The notes beneath the pieces were generated by a model. That model did no database searches, was not told the origin of the DNA, and saw nothing but the letters and a program-made list of their open reading frames with translations. A stretch of DNA of 64,000 bases, taken from contig NZ_JAKWJO010000001.1 in the NCBI RefSeq assembly GCF_022760995.1, positions 992,001-1,056,000 on the forward strand, written 5' to 3'. The position numbers and the translations under genes are program-made. Shown in pieces: positions 36,025 through 44,114 of the stretch. The stretch comes from Dyella sedimenti. GTDB taxonomy: Bacteria; Pseudomonadota; Gammaproteobacteria; Xanthomonadales; Rhodanobacteraceae. The stretch's first letter is position 1. Each line of letters starts with the position of its first letter.

Positions 36025-37358
36025 GGCTTCGCTTCCTCGGGCGCGTAGAACGTGAGCGTGTGCCGATGGCGATAGGCGGCAACGGTCGGGATCAGCGAGA
36101 ACAGCGCCTCGAGGCACTGGCCACCGAAATAGGCCGCCGCCGCGCCCATGATGCCAAAGGCATGGCTGAGCCCGATGAGCAGCCCCACGTACAGCACGGC
36201 CGCCAGGGCCTGGGCGACCAGCGCGGCGCGCTGGCGGCTGGCGATGTAGAGCAGCGATTCCAGCGGGAACCCGGCCATGGAGACAACCAGCGCGGCGCAC
36301 ATCACCTGCAGCAGGTCGTAGGCCTCCAGGTACTGCTTTCCGAAGACGGAGCCGATGAGGGGCTTGCCGACAGCGATGACCAGCAGGGCGACCAGTACCC
36401 CCAGGCCGCCAGCCAGCAGCGCGGCGCGCAGCCCCAGCTTCCATGGGCGGTCACTGGCCGGATCGAGCCGGCGGATCTCCGGGTAGAAACTCTTCTGCAT
36501 CAGCGAGGCCGGGGTGCCGGCGGCGTCGAAGAAGGTCAGCGCGACCTTGAACACGCCGGCCGCGGCGGGGCCCAGCACGATGCCCACGAGCACGTTGCTG
36601 CCGGCGTTGCGCGCCGACCAGATGGAGTGGGCGAAATTGGTGGTCCAGACGAAATTCCAGGCGCCCTTGATGCGCCGGGCCGCGCTGACCAGCCGCGGCC
36701 GCAGCGCGTCGCCGATCGACTGCTGGCGCAGTTCGCGCGCGGCGAACCACCACAGTGCCGCGTCGCCCGCCAGGCTGGAGACGTACCAGGTGGCGATGAA
36801 GCCGGGAAAGCCGAGATGGCCGACATAGGCGATCACGCTGCCGATGGCGCGAAGGAACGGGGTGATCGCCTGTTGCACGGCGATCAGGTCGAAGCGATCG
36901 ATCGCGCGCAGGATGCCGGTGGGCGTCGCGGCGGTCATCGTCGGGATCAGGGTGCAGTAGCCCAGCGCCCACCAGAAATCCGTGGGCGGGATGCCGACCG
37001 CATGCCCGAGCAGGGGCAGCAGGATCATGCCGCCGACCAGCGCGATGGCGCCGCTCGCCAGGTCGAGGCCGAAGGAAAAGCCGACGACGTCGCGGAAGCG
37101 GTTGAGGTCGTTGTGCGCCAGGGCGGGCGTGCCGAACTGGACCACGAATTGCCAGGTCTGGAACTTGGCGAAGTCGCTCACGCTCTTGGCGTAGGCCTGG
37201 ACGACGACGAGTACGCCGAACAGGGCCGGATGCATGGCGCGGCCGGCGCAGGCGAGCGCCAGCAAACCGAGCAGCGCGCCGACCACGTTGCTCGAGCCGA
37301 GGTAAGAGGCGTTGCGCACGATGGCGCGGAATGCGCCATCGGAAAACCAGTGTTTCAT
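36021..37358 (-). CDS. Wzx-type lipid/oligosaccharide flippase (MOP superfamily)
   Basis: Membrane protein of 445 residues with about 12-14 helices (NVVGALLGLLALACAGRAMHPALFG..., ASGAIALVGGMILLPLLGHAVG, LRAALLAGGLGVLVALLVIAVGKPLIG). It looks like a polysaccharide flippase of the MATE-related MOP superfamily. It would move a lipid-linked head group across the inner membrane. It lies 28 nt after the serine-palmitoyltransferase-like gene and overlaps the next gene. No glycosyltransferase is present here, so a ceramide-based lipid rather than a long glycan is a plausible cargo; this is inference. Confidence 0.82.
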   Translation of the reverse strand: MKHWFSDGAFRAIVRNASYLGSSNVVGALLGLLALACAGRAMHPALFGVLVVVQAYAKSVSDFAKFQTWQFVVQFGTPALAHNDLNRFRDVVGFSFGLDLASGAIALVGGMILLPLLGHAVGIPPTDFWWALGYCTLIPTMTAATPTGILRAIDRFDLIAVQQAITPFLRAIGSVIAYVGHLGFPGFIATWYVSSLAGDAALWWFAARELRQQSIGDALRPRLVSAARRIKGAWNFVWTTNFAHSIWSARNAGSNVLVGIVLGPAAAGVFKVALTFFDAAGTPASLMQKSFYPEIRRLDPASDRPWKLGLRAALLAGGLGVLVALLVIAVGKPLIGSVFGKQYLEAYDLLQVMCAALVVSMAGFPLESLLYIASRQRAALVAQALAAVLYVGLLIGLSHAFGIMGAAAAYFGGQCLEALFSLIPTVAAYRHRHTLTFYAPEEAKP

Positions 37359-37386
37359 CGTCGAAGAGCGGTGAGAGGCATGGCCA

Positions 37387-38571
37387 TTACACCCTCGCGC
37401 CCGGCCAGCTGGCAAACGCCGCGCAAATGGCGTCGACCTGCTCCGGCGTGTGGGCGGCGCTGACGCTGCAGCGGAGCAGCGATTCGTTGCCCGGGGTGGC
37501 CGGTGGGACCATCACGTTCACATAGACGCCCTGCTTGAGCAGGTGATGCCAGAAACGCAGCGCTTCCACCTTCTCGCCCGCGAGCACGGCCACGACCGCG
37601 TTGGCCGGCGCGCCCAGGCGAAAGCCCAGCGCGGCCAGGCCGGCGTGCAGGCGTGCCGCGTTTTCGCGGATGCGCAGGCGCAGGTCGTCCGCCGCGGCGA
37701 GCTTGCGCAATGCCGTGCGGGTGGCGGCGATCGTCGCCGGTGGCAGCGAAGCCGTGAATACGTAGGGGCGGCTGGCGTAGCGCAGCACTTCCATCTCGTC
37801 CGAGTCGCCCACGCAGAAACCGCCGGTGTTGCCCAGGCTCTTGCTGAAGGTGCCGACGACGTAGTCGATGTCGCCGAGGACGCCCATCTCTTCGCAGAGG
37901 CCGCGGCCCTTCTCGCCGAGCACGCCCATGGAATGGGCTTCGTCCACGAGCAGCGTCGCGCCGAATGCCTTCTTGACCTCGACGAACTCGCGCAGTGGCG
38001 CGCGATCGCCGAGCATGCTGTAGACGCCTTCCACGACGATCAGGGCATGGGACGCCTCGGCACCGAGTCGGCCCATGCGCTTGGCCAGGTCGTTCGGGTC
38101 GTTGTGGCGGAAGCGAATGGTGTTCGCGCCGCTCAGGTTGCATCCGTCATAGATGCTCGCGTGGCTGTCGGCATCGATCATCACCGTGTCGCCGGGGCCG
38201 GCCAGGGCCGAGATCATGCCGAGGTTGGCCTGGTAGCCGGTGGAGAACACGATAGCGTCGCGTTTGCCGTAGAAGCGCGCCAGGTCCAGCTCCAGCTCGC
38301 GGTGCGCGGCATAGCTGCCGTTGGCCATGCGCGAGCCAGTGGTGCCCGTGCCCGCGCTTTCCAGCGCGTCCCGCGCCGCGGCGATGCAGTCGGGGTCGAA
38401 GGTCAGGCCGAGATAGTTGTTGGTGCCGGCCAGGATGGTCCGGCGGCCCTGGATCAGGCCTTCGGTCGGGGACAGGATCTCGTCGATCTGGATCCCGAAG
38501 GGATCGATGCCGAGCGTCGCCAGTTCCTGGCGTACCGCCCGTACCGCCAGGAGCCGGGGGTTCTCTTTCAT
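37387..38571 (-). CDS. spt: Serine palmitoyltransferase-like alpha-oxoamine synthase
   Basis: PLP enzyme of 394 residues in the family of serine palmitoyltransferase (SPT), 8-amino-7-oxononanoate synthase and glycine acetyltransferase. It has TNNYLGLTFDP, SHASIYDGC (H137), LVDEAHSMGVLG (D210) and the PLP lysine K244 in GTFSKSLGNTGG. SPT condenses serine with a fatty acyl thioester to 3-oxosphinganine. The choice of SPT over BioF rests on the neighbours: a dedicated ACP overlapping by 4 nt, a reductase and an acyl-AMP ligase, the arrangement known for bacterial ceramide synthesis. No biotin genes are near. Confidence 0.83.
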   Translation of the reverse strand: MKENPRLLAVRAVRQELATLGIDPFGIQIDEILSPTEGLIQGRRTILAGTNNYLGLTFDPDCIAAARDALESAGTGTTGSRMANGSYAAHRELELDLARFYGKRDAIVFSTGYQANLGMISALAGPGDTVMIDADSHASIYDGCNLSGANTIRFRHNDPNDLAKRMGRLGAEASHALIVVEGVYSMLGDRAPLREFVEVKKAFGATLLVDEAHSMGVLGEKGRGLCEEMGVLGDIDYVVGTFSKSLGNTGGFCVGDSDEMEVLRYASRPYVFTASLPPATIAATRTALRKLAAADDLRLRIRENAARLHAGLAALGFRLGAPANAVVAVLAGEKVEALRFWHHLLKQGVYVNVMVPPATPGNESLLRCSVSAAHTPEQVDAICAAFASWPGARV

Positions 38572-38819
38572 GCGTCGTTGCCTACGTGTTTCTGGATCAG
38601 CGACGCGAGGTCGCCCACGGTCTTGATGTCGGCCAGGGTGTTCAGCGGTACCGAGATCTCGTAATGGTCCTCGACGTCCGTGATGAGATCCATCACCTTG
38701 AGCGAATCGAGCGCCAGTTCCCCCGTCAGCCCGGTATTCGCGGTGATGTGCGCCACGCGGCCTTCGGCGTAGGGCTCCACCAGCTTGATCAGTTGTGCAA
38801 CGACGTCTTGGTGAGTCAT
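38568..38819 (-). CDS. Dedicated acyl carrier protein of the ceramide cluster
   Basis: An 83-residue carrier protein with the phosphopantetheine serine S39 in ELALDSLKVMDL. It would be loaded with a fatty acid by the neighbouring acyl-AMP ligase and hand it to the SPT-like enzyme, as the specialised ACP of Caulobacter ceramide synthesis does. Acidic helix II (DLITDVEDHYEI) is as expected. The start at 38819 gives MTHQDVVAQLIKLVEP; its stop overlaps the SPT start by 4 nt. Confidence 0.93.
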   Translation of the reverse strand: MTHQDVVAQLIKLVEPYAEGRVAHITANTGLTGELALDSLKVMDLITDVEDHYEISVPLNTLADIKTVGDLASLIQKHVGNDA

Positions 38820-38832
38820 AGGGGTATTCCGT

Positions 38833-39798
38833 TCAATGCGGCAGGGGTTTGCCGAGCGTCTGGGCCAGGCCTTCGCGGAAACCGAAGGCGGGCCGCCAGC
38901 CGGTGGCTTGTACGAAGGCCGTGTTGTCGGACACCCAGTCGGCATGCGTGATCTCGCGCACCTTGCCGGGGGTCAGCATCGGCGCATAGCCGAAGAGGCG
39001 CGCGCACAGCCGGTTCATGCCGGCCACCGCGCGCAACACGGGCACGGGAATCCGCAGGCGGCGGATGGGCGCGCCATTGCGCAGCACCTGGGCCGCCGTG
39101 GCCAGCACGGTATCCCAGTCGTAGCCCCGCGCATGGCCATCATCCAGCTCGTAGATCGCGCCGCTCCGGTCGCTGGCGCCGAGCCACGCGACGACGGCCG
39201 ACGCCAGGTCGGCGACGTGGATGAGCGAGAAGCGACCGTTGCCCGAGCCCGGAATCGCCGCCACGCCGCGCGCCATGCCCTGGAAGAGCGGGAGCATCTC
39301 GCGGTCGCCCGGGCCGTACACGGCGGGTGGGCGTATCGCCGCCCACGTGAGCCGGCCCGCGCGCGCGGCCAGGGCGCGCTCGCCCAGGTGCTTGCTGCGC
39401 GAGTAGTCGGACAGCGCCGGCTCGCGCGCGGCCAGGGATGAGATCAACAGGAACCGCCGGCATGCGGGCTCGCGCAGCGCGGCATCGACGGTATGGATCA
39501 CGCCTTGTTCGTTGACGCGGTCGAAGTCGGCGCGCGTCGCGCCACGAACGCTGCCGGCACAGTGGATGACGGCCTCGGCGCCCTGCATGACCGCGGCGAG
39601 CGCGGCCTGGTCGTCGAGATCGCCGGCGATCCACTGTAGGCCCGGCGCGCTCCGCATCACTCGCCCGCGCCGCGGCCGGTACAAGGCCTGGACGCGGTAT
39701 CCCGCGCGCACGAGGTGCTCGCTGAGCGCGGCGCCGATGAAGCCGGTGGCGCCGGTCAACGCAACGACCGGCCTCCCGGCGTCCAGCCCGTCGCTCAT
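38833..39798 (-). CDS. NAD-dependent epimerase/dehydratase-type reductase, probable ketone reductase of ceramide synthesis (CerR type)
   Basis: Extended SDR protein of 321 residues. The nucleotide site TGATGFIGAAL (15-25) and the Y132-xxx-K136 pair (YSRSK) with an upstream Ser region (LLISSLAA) are intact. RPPAVYGPGDREML and SLIHVADLASAV are typical of the NAD-dependent epimerase branch. In bacterial sphingolipid pathways such an enzyme (CerR) reduces the 3-oxo group. Placement between ACP and acyl-AMP ligase supports this. It overlaps the ligase stop by 4 nt and precedes the ACP gene by 13 nt. Confidence 0.82.
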   Translation of the reverse strand: MSDGLDAGRPVVALTGATGFIGAALSEHLVRAGYRVQALYRPRRGRVMRSAPGLQWIAGDLDDQAALAAVMQGAEAVIHCAGSVRGATRADFDRVNEQGVIHTVDAALREPACRRFLLISSLAAREPALSDYSRSKHLGERALAARAGRLTWAAIRPPAVYGPGDREMLPLFQGMARGVAAIPGSGNGRFSLIHVADLASAVVAWLGASDRSGAIYELDDGHARGYDWDTVLATAAQVLRNGAPIRRLRIPVPVLRAVAGMNRLCARLFGYAPMLTPGKVREITHADWVSDNTAFVQATGWRPAFGFREGLAQTLGKPLPH

Positions 39799-41555
39799 CG
39801 CGAACCCGCGACCCGAAGGACCTGCTCCTGGGCCTGGCGTTCCAGGTAGCCCTTGCGCGTGGCCGAGCGGGAAAGCTTGCCCGAGGAGGTGCGCGGCAAC
39901 GTATGGCGCGGCACCAGCTCGATCAGGCAGTCGACGCCGAGTTCCTCCAGCAGTTCGCGGCGGATGCGCTGGACCAGCGCGACGCGAACCGCTGTGTCGT
40001 CGGTATTGCACTGGACCACGACCACCGCGATTTCCGCGCCCGTGGGGCCGGGCACGCTGAACGCGGAGGCATCCTGCGAGCGCAGCTCGGGCTGCCGCTC
40101 GACGATGCGCTCGATTTCCTGCGGCCAGATGTTGCGGCCGTTGACGATGATCATGTCCTTGTGGCGGCCGGTGATCACGACCTCGCCATCGACGAGGTAA
40201 CCGATATCGCCCGTGTCCAACCAGCCATCGCCGTCGAGGACGTCCGCGGTCAGCTCGGGCTGCTCGTAATAGCCCGACATCACGCTCGGTCCGCGCACGA
40301 GGATCTTGCCGATGCGGCGATCTGCCAGCACGTGGCCGGCATCGTCGCGGATCTGCAGTTCGTGTTCCGGGAGCACCGGGCCGCAGCGCACGAACGCCGT
40401 GCCCTGGCCCTCGGCCACCGGCGTCGCGCGCAGGTGGTCGGAAAGGTCCGCCGGATCGATCCAGTCGACCAGCATGCCCTTGCCCAGCGGCGAGAAGCTC
40501 ACCGCCAGCGCCGCCTCGGCCATGCCGTACGACGGCACGAACGCCTTCGCGTCGAACCCGGCCGGCGCGAGCAGCTCGGCGAACTTGTTGGCCACGTCCG
40601 GGTGGATGGGCTCCGCGCCGATGCCGGCGATGCGCCAGTGCGAGAGGTCGTACGAAGCGATGTCGCCGGGGCGCACGCGGCGCGCGCACATGTCGTAGCC
40701 GAACGGCGGGCTGTAGGCGATGGTCGCCTTCGACTGGCTCATCAGTTCCAGCCAGCGGCGCGGACGCATCGCGAACTCGCGGGTGTCCAGGTAATCGATC
40801 GAGCGCTGGCCCCCCATCACGGTCAGCAGGCAACCGACCAGGCCCATGTCGTGATAGAACGGCAGCCACGAGACGAAGCGGTCGTCCTCGCGCAATACCA
40901 GGCCGTGGTTGATCGAGCCGCGCAGGTTGGCAAGCAGCGCGCGTTCGGTGATTACCGCCGCCTTCGGCGCGCCGGTGCTGCCCGAGGTGAACTGGAGGTA
41001 GGCGACCTCGTCAGGGCCGATCGGCTCCAACGGCGCGGATTGCGCGGGCAGCCCGTCGAACGCCGATGGCTCGCCCCACATCAGCACGCGCAGTCCGCGC
41101 ACCGCTTCCTCGAGGAAGCCCTGGAACGATTCCGAGGCCACGGCCACGGCGGCATCGCATGCCTGCAGCATGCCGTGCAGCTTTTTCACGAACGCGTCAT
41201 GCCCGCCCAGGTTAACTGCCGAGGGTATCGCCACGGGCACCAGGCCCATGTACTGGCATGCGAAGAAGAAGCGCAGGAAGTCGGGGCTGGTCTCCGCGAC
41301 GATGGCAACGCGAGCGCCACGCGGCAGCTCCAGCGATGCCAGGCGCTGCGCGAGGTCGATGGCCTGCGTTCGCAAGGTTGCATAGGGCAGGGCGGTGACG
41401 AGCTTGCCGCCGGCGTAGAAATTTGCCCCGGTCGCACCCGTCGCCGCGTAGTCGAGCACTTCCGCCAAGGTGGCGAAGTCCGCGCGGCGCAAAGGTACGG
41501 TATTGATGGTGGGCGTGGGTGATCCAGTCCGAGAAATGCTTCCGTCTGCGCTCAT
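39795..41555 (-). CDS. Fatty-acyl-AMP ligase (acyl-ACP synthetase), FAAL type
   Basis: Adenylate-forming enzyme of 586 residues. The AMP-binding P-loop is LQFTSGSTGAPKAAVIT; other core motifs are SWLPFYHDMGLVG, FVPSYGMAEAALAVSFS, GWLDTGDIGYLVDGEVVITGR and KDMIIVNGRNIWPQEIE, as in FAAL enzymes that load ACPs rather than CoA. It would activate a free fatty acid and charge the ACP two genes downstream. The start at 41555 is preceded by GGTAAG; an upstream Met adds an uncharacteristic tail. First gene of the operon FAAL-CerR-ACP-SPT-flippase-unknown, with an AT-rich promoter region upstream. Confidence 0.9.
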   Translation of the reverse strand: MSADGSISRTGSPTPTINTVPLRRADFATLAEVLDYAATGATGANFYAGGKLVTALPYATLRTQAIDLAQRLASLELPRGARVAIVAETSPDFLRFFFACQYMGLVPVAIPSAVNLGGHDAFVKKLHGMLQACDAAVAVASESFQGFLEEAVRGLRVLMWGEPSAFDGLPAQSAPLEPIGPDEVAYLQFTSGSTGAPKAAVITERALLANLRGSINHGLVLREDDRFVSWLPFYHDMGLVGCLLTVMGGQRSIDYLDTREFAMRPRRWLELMSQSKATIAYSPPFGYDMCARRVRPGDIASYDLSHWRIAGIGAEPIHPDVANKFAELLAPAGFDAKAFVPSYGMAEAALAVSFSPLGKGMLVDWIDPADLSDHLRATPVAEGQGTAFVRCGPVLPEHELQIRDDAGHVLADRRIGKILVRGPSVMSGYYEQPELTADVLDGDGWLDTGDIGYLVDGEVVITGRHKDMIIVNGRNIWPQEIERIVERQPELRSQDASAFSVPGPTGAEIAVVVVQCNTDDTAVRVALVQRIRRELLEELGVDCLIELVPRHTLPRTSSGKLSRSATRKGYLERQAQEQVLRVAGSR

Positions 41556-41633
41556 TATTCTTACCGCTGTTTGACGCGAAGTTCGCGTCAGTGGGGGCAG
41601 CACCGTAGTGTTGCAAGGCCATTACTGAACCTA

Positions 41634-41708
41634 ATGGTACCTTAATTAGCGGCTTTGTTAAGAATCTACTTAGATTTTCGTAAGCCTTCGCGCCTGAATT
41701 TGTAAATT
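41634..41708 (-). promoter_or_regulatory. AT-rich promoter/operator region of the ceramide operon
   Basis: On the minus strand TTAACA (41656-41661), a 16-nt spacer and TACCAT (41634-41639) make a plausible sigma-70 promoter, putting the transcript start about 70 nt before the ligase ATG. Just upstream lie a perfect palindrome AATCTACTTAGATT (41663-41676) and AATTTGTAAATT (41697-41708, arms of 5). The 180-nt gap is strikingly AT-rich next to its surroundings, as expected for a regulated promoter or acquired DNA. Confidence 0.45.
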
Positions 41709-41735
41709 TTCAGTTAAGCAAGCACGGGCTAGCAG

Positions 41736-42494
41736 TTACTTGCGGGCATGATCCTGGTTCCACTTCGCCATGTTCCTGAGGGGCTGCCTGACGTAAGGGC
41801 TGATTTGGATTAGTTTCAGAATCAAGCGGTTAAAGGCAGTCCCGAGTCGATCCGAGGGACGCTCGATATCGATGAACAGCACCGCGCGGAGTTCGTCCGT
41901 GTCGTTGTGAACTTCATGTTCATAGCTGTCGTCAAAAAGCACCACTTTGCCTTCACGCCAGTGAAGGATCTGGTCGTCGACCCGGATCCAGACGTTTTCC
42001 CAGTCCTGCGGCACCCGCAGGCCCAGGTGGGCACGAATCACGGCCTTGGTCGGTCCCTTGTGCGGATCAATGCGATAGCGCGGTTTCAGGATGGAAAACA
42101 TGGCGCTGCGCATGCCGGGCAGGGTATCCAGCACGGCCGCGGTTTTCGGGCAGACCGCGCAGTTCTCATCCACCCGCTGGCCATAGACATAGAAACCGAA
42201 GGTCTTCCAGTTATCGCCCTTGGAAATACGCTTCTGGTCGGGCGAGATCTGATGGAACGCCGGGATGTCCTCCGGATGCTCGAGCAGGTGGTCGAGTTCC
42301 TGGCGGATCTCGGGCCAGGCGGCTTCGAGGCGCGGCACCCAATCGAACGTGTCGTTCGGGAGCACCGGCGTGGTGGCCACCATGGAGTGCTTCGCCTGGA
42401 AATGGCCGCTCCAGCGCAGGAAATGCTTGCCGGAGCGAATGAGCAAGCGACGCCACAGCGGCGCTTGGGGAGCGTTCGAAAGGGTTGTGTTCAC
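41736..42494 (-). CDS. Aspartyl/asparaginyl beta-hydroxylase (AspH)-type Fe(II)/2-oxoglutarate dioxygenase
   Basis: 252 residues. The catalytic core DPHKGPTKAVIRAHLGLRVP followed by WREGKVVLFDDSYEHEVHND is close to mammalian AspH (PHTGPTN... and FDDSFEHEV). Predicted iron ligands are H145 and H193; the third position is G147, so the site is the two-histidine AspH kind, not the HxD kind of LpxO. R203 should bind 2-oxoglutarate. Relatives hydroxylate protein Asp/Asn or lipid acyl chains. Lying between the kinase-like genes and the ceramide operon, it may hydroxylate the lipid; a protein substrate cannot be excluded. It overlaps the upstream kinase by 4 nt. Confidence 0.88.
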   Translation of the reverse strand: MNTTLSNAPQAPLWRRLLIRSGKHFLRWSGHFQAKHSMVATTPVLPNDTFDWVPRLEAAWPEIRQELDHLLEHPEDIPAFHQISPDQKRISKGDNWKTFGFYVYGQRVDENCAVCPKTAAVLDTLPGMRSAMFSILKPRYRIDPHKGPTKAVIRAHLGLRVPQDWENVWIRVDDQILHWREGKVVLFDDSYEHEVHNDTDELRAVLFIDIERPSDRLGTAFNRLILKLIQISPYVRQPLRNMAKWNQDHARK

Positions 42495-43255
42495 GTCGCC
42501 TCGGATACCTGGGCTGGGTTTTCAAGGATGGATGCAAGGGCGGGCACCGCGGCCGCCACGGCGTGCAGCGCCTTCTCCAGTACGTCGGGGTACGGTGCGC
42601 GGGTATCCAGGTCGAACACCGGGGCGCCGTTGTAGCGAAGACGCGCCATCACCGCGATCTTGTCGCTCAGCTCCGCGCGGCTGTGGTCGGGCTTGCGCGC
42701 ATGCGCCGTCGCCAGATCGATGTCGAGCTTGATGACGAGTGCCGGCCGGTAGCGCGCCATGCGCTTGTACAGACGCTGCTCGCGCTCCGCCAGCTTGCGC
42801 ACCAGCCAATGGTTGCTGCGTTCGAGGCCCAGGCCCGGGCCGTCGTAGCGAAAGCCGTTGACCTCGGCCTGCGGGAAACGGTCGGTAATGACCAGCGTGC
42901 CGCTTTCGGCGAGCCGGCAAACCTTAAGCAGATGCGCTTCGCGCCACACCGAGAGGCCATACATGATGAGCGCGCCCCACATGCCGGGCGCCTTGTTGCG
43001 CATGTCCTGCGCGTGCGCGGCCTTGGCCGCCAGGCGCTTTTCAAGGCGCGGGCCGATCAACGGCAGTTCCTTGATCTTGGCGCCGCTCTCCCCGGAGACG
43101 AGCCCCAGGTAGCGGCGTTCCGTGGGCGTGTGTTTGCCCAGGATCCGCGCGAGGTCATGGGTGAGCGTGGATTTGCCGGTGCCGTCGCAACCCACGACGG
43201 CGATCAGGCCGGGGATCGGCGGAAGCGGGGCTTCGTCGTGTGCATCGATGCTCAT
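42491..43255 (-). CDS. Thymidylate-kinase-like P-loop protein (paralogue 1 of 3)
   Basis: 254 residues. Walker A GCDGTGKST (22-30), then LPLIGPRLEKRL, the DRY-like LVITDRFPQAEVNGF and the late ARKPDHSRAELSDKIAVM. The fold should be that of thymidylate and other nucleoside-monophosphate kinases, but length and motifs differ from Tmk, and two related genes lie alongside, so a housekeeping dTMP kinase is unlikely. Proteins of this type occur in surface lipid and polysaccharide clusters. It could phosphorylate a lipid or sugar head group. It is coupled by 4-nt overlaps to paralogue 2 and to the AspH-type gene. Confidence 0.85.
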   Translation of the reverse strand: MSIDAHDEAPLPPIPGLIAVVGCDGTGKSTLTHDLARILGKHTPTERRYLGLVSGESGAKIKELPLIGPRLEKRLAAKAAHAQDMRNKAPGMWGALIMYGLSVWREAHLLKVCRLAESGTLVITDRFPQAEVNGFRYDGPGLGLERSNHWLVRKLAEREQRLYKRMARYRPALVIKLDIDLATAHARKPDHSRAELSDKIAVMARLRYNGAPVFDLDTRAPYPDVLEKALHAVAAAVPALASILENPAQVSEAT

Positions 43256-43968
43256 GCCTTCACCGACTCCAGCGCCTGATGGATGGCGCGCAGCGATGCT
43301 TCCAGGACGGAGCCGGCATCGTCACGGCCATCGAGATCCACGATGCGGGCGCCGTTGAAGGTCAACAGCGGAATATTGGCGATCTTGGCGCGCAGCGACG
43401 AGAGCTTGTGATCGGGCTTGCGTACATGCGCGGTCGCCTCATCGACGTTGAGCCGTATCACGATCATCGGCACGCCCGAAGCCATCCATGCATAGAGCTT
43501 CTGCTCGCGGGCGCGCAACCAGCGGACCCACCATGAACCCCCTTGGGTCTTGGCCAGTTCCGGGCCATCGAACAGGAAGCCGGGGATTTCCGACTGAGGG
43601 TAGCGGTCGGTCACCACCAGCGTGCCCGCACGGCACAGCCGCAGCATGCGCCGGTACTTATGGGCCCGCCAACGGGAGAGCAGGTAGATCGCCAGCGCCG
43701 TGACACCACCGGGTGCCTGCTTGGGGCGATCGTGCACCTGGTCGGATTTCCGGGTCAGGTATCGCCCGAGGGGCGGCCCTATCAGGGGCAGGTCGCGTAC
43801 CCAGTCGCCGATGCGTCCGGAGGACTGGCCGAGGTATAGCTGCTGGACGGAGCCCAGGTCGCGAAGCCGGGCGACAAGTGATTCGGCCAAGGTGGATTTG
43901 CCCGATCCATCGCAGCCGGTCAAGGCGATAACCGGCAGGAGCGGGAGGCGATTGGGATGTTCGGACAC
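43252..43968 (-). CDS. Thymidylate-kinase-like P-loop protein (paralogue 2 of 3)
   Basis: 238 residues from a GTG start (MSEHPNRLPLLPVIAL); a TTG eleven codons further upstream (44001) is possible but has no ribosome site. Walker A GCDGSGKST (18-26), LPLIGPPLGRYL, LVVTDRYPQSEIPGFLFDGPEL and ATAHVRKPDH line up with the two paralogues. It is the first gene of the minus-strand set and divergent from paralogue 3, with about 146 nt between their starts. Function unknown; kinase chemistry on a small or lipid substrate is inferred from the fold. Confidence 0.82.
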   Translation of the reverse strand: MSEHPNRLPLLPVIALTGCDGSGKSTLAESLVARLRDLGSVQQLYLGQSSGRIGDWVRDLPLIGPPLGRYLTRKSDQVHDRPKQAPGGVTALAIYLLSRWRAHKYRRMLRLCRAGTLVVTDRYPQSEIPGFLFDGPELAKTQGGSWWVRWLRAREQKLYAWMASGVPMIVIRLNVDEATAHVRKPDHKLSSLRAKIANIPLLTFNGARIVDLDGRDDAGSVLEASLRAIHQALESVKA

Positions 43969-44114
43969 GTAGGAGCCCACCGGGCGCGGAGTTGCAGACA
44001 ACTATTTATGGTATGCCCGCGCGGTCACATGCGTCTACGAGGCCTTGCCGGGACCGCGCCCGGCATGCGCTGCTATCCTTTTCGGCCGATGCTTCCCCTG
44101 GATACGGAAATTGC

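Noticed and set aside
37387..38571. BioF (8-amino-7-oxononanoate synthase) as the identity of the PLP enzyme
   Set aside because: The fold is shared, but there is no other biotin gene nearby, and an ACP, FAAL and reductase are coupled to it, which fits SPT. Sequence alone does not fully exclude BioF-like activity.
42491..43255. Housekeeping thymidylate kinase (tmk)
   Set aside because: Three diverged copies stand together in an accessory block, and the motifs after the P-loop (PLIGP, TDRYPQ, ARKPDH) differ from Tmk. A nucleotide-kinase fold is accepted, the dTMP role is not.
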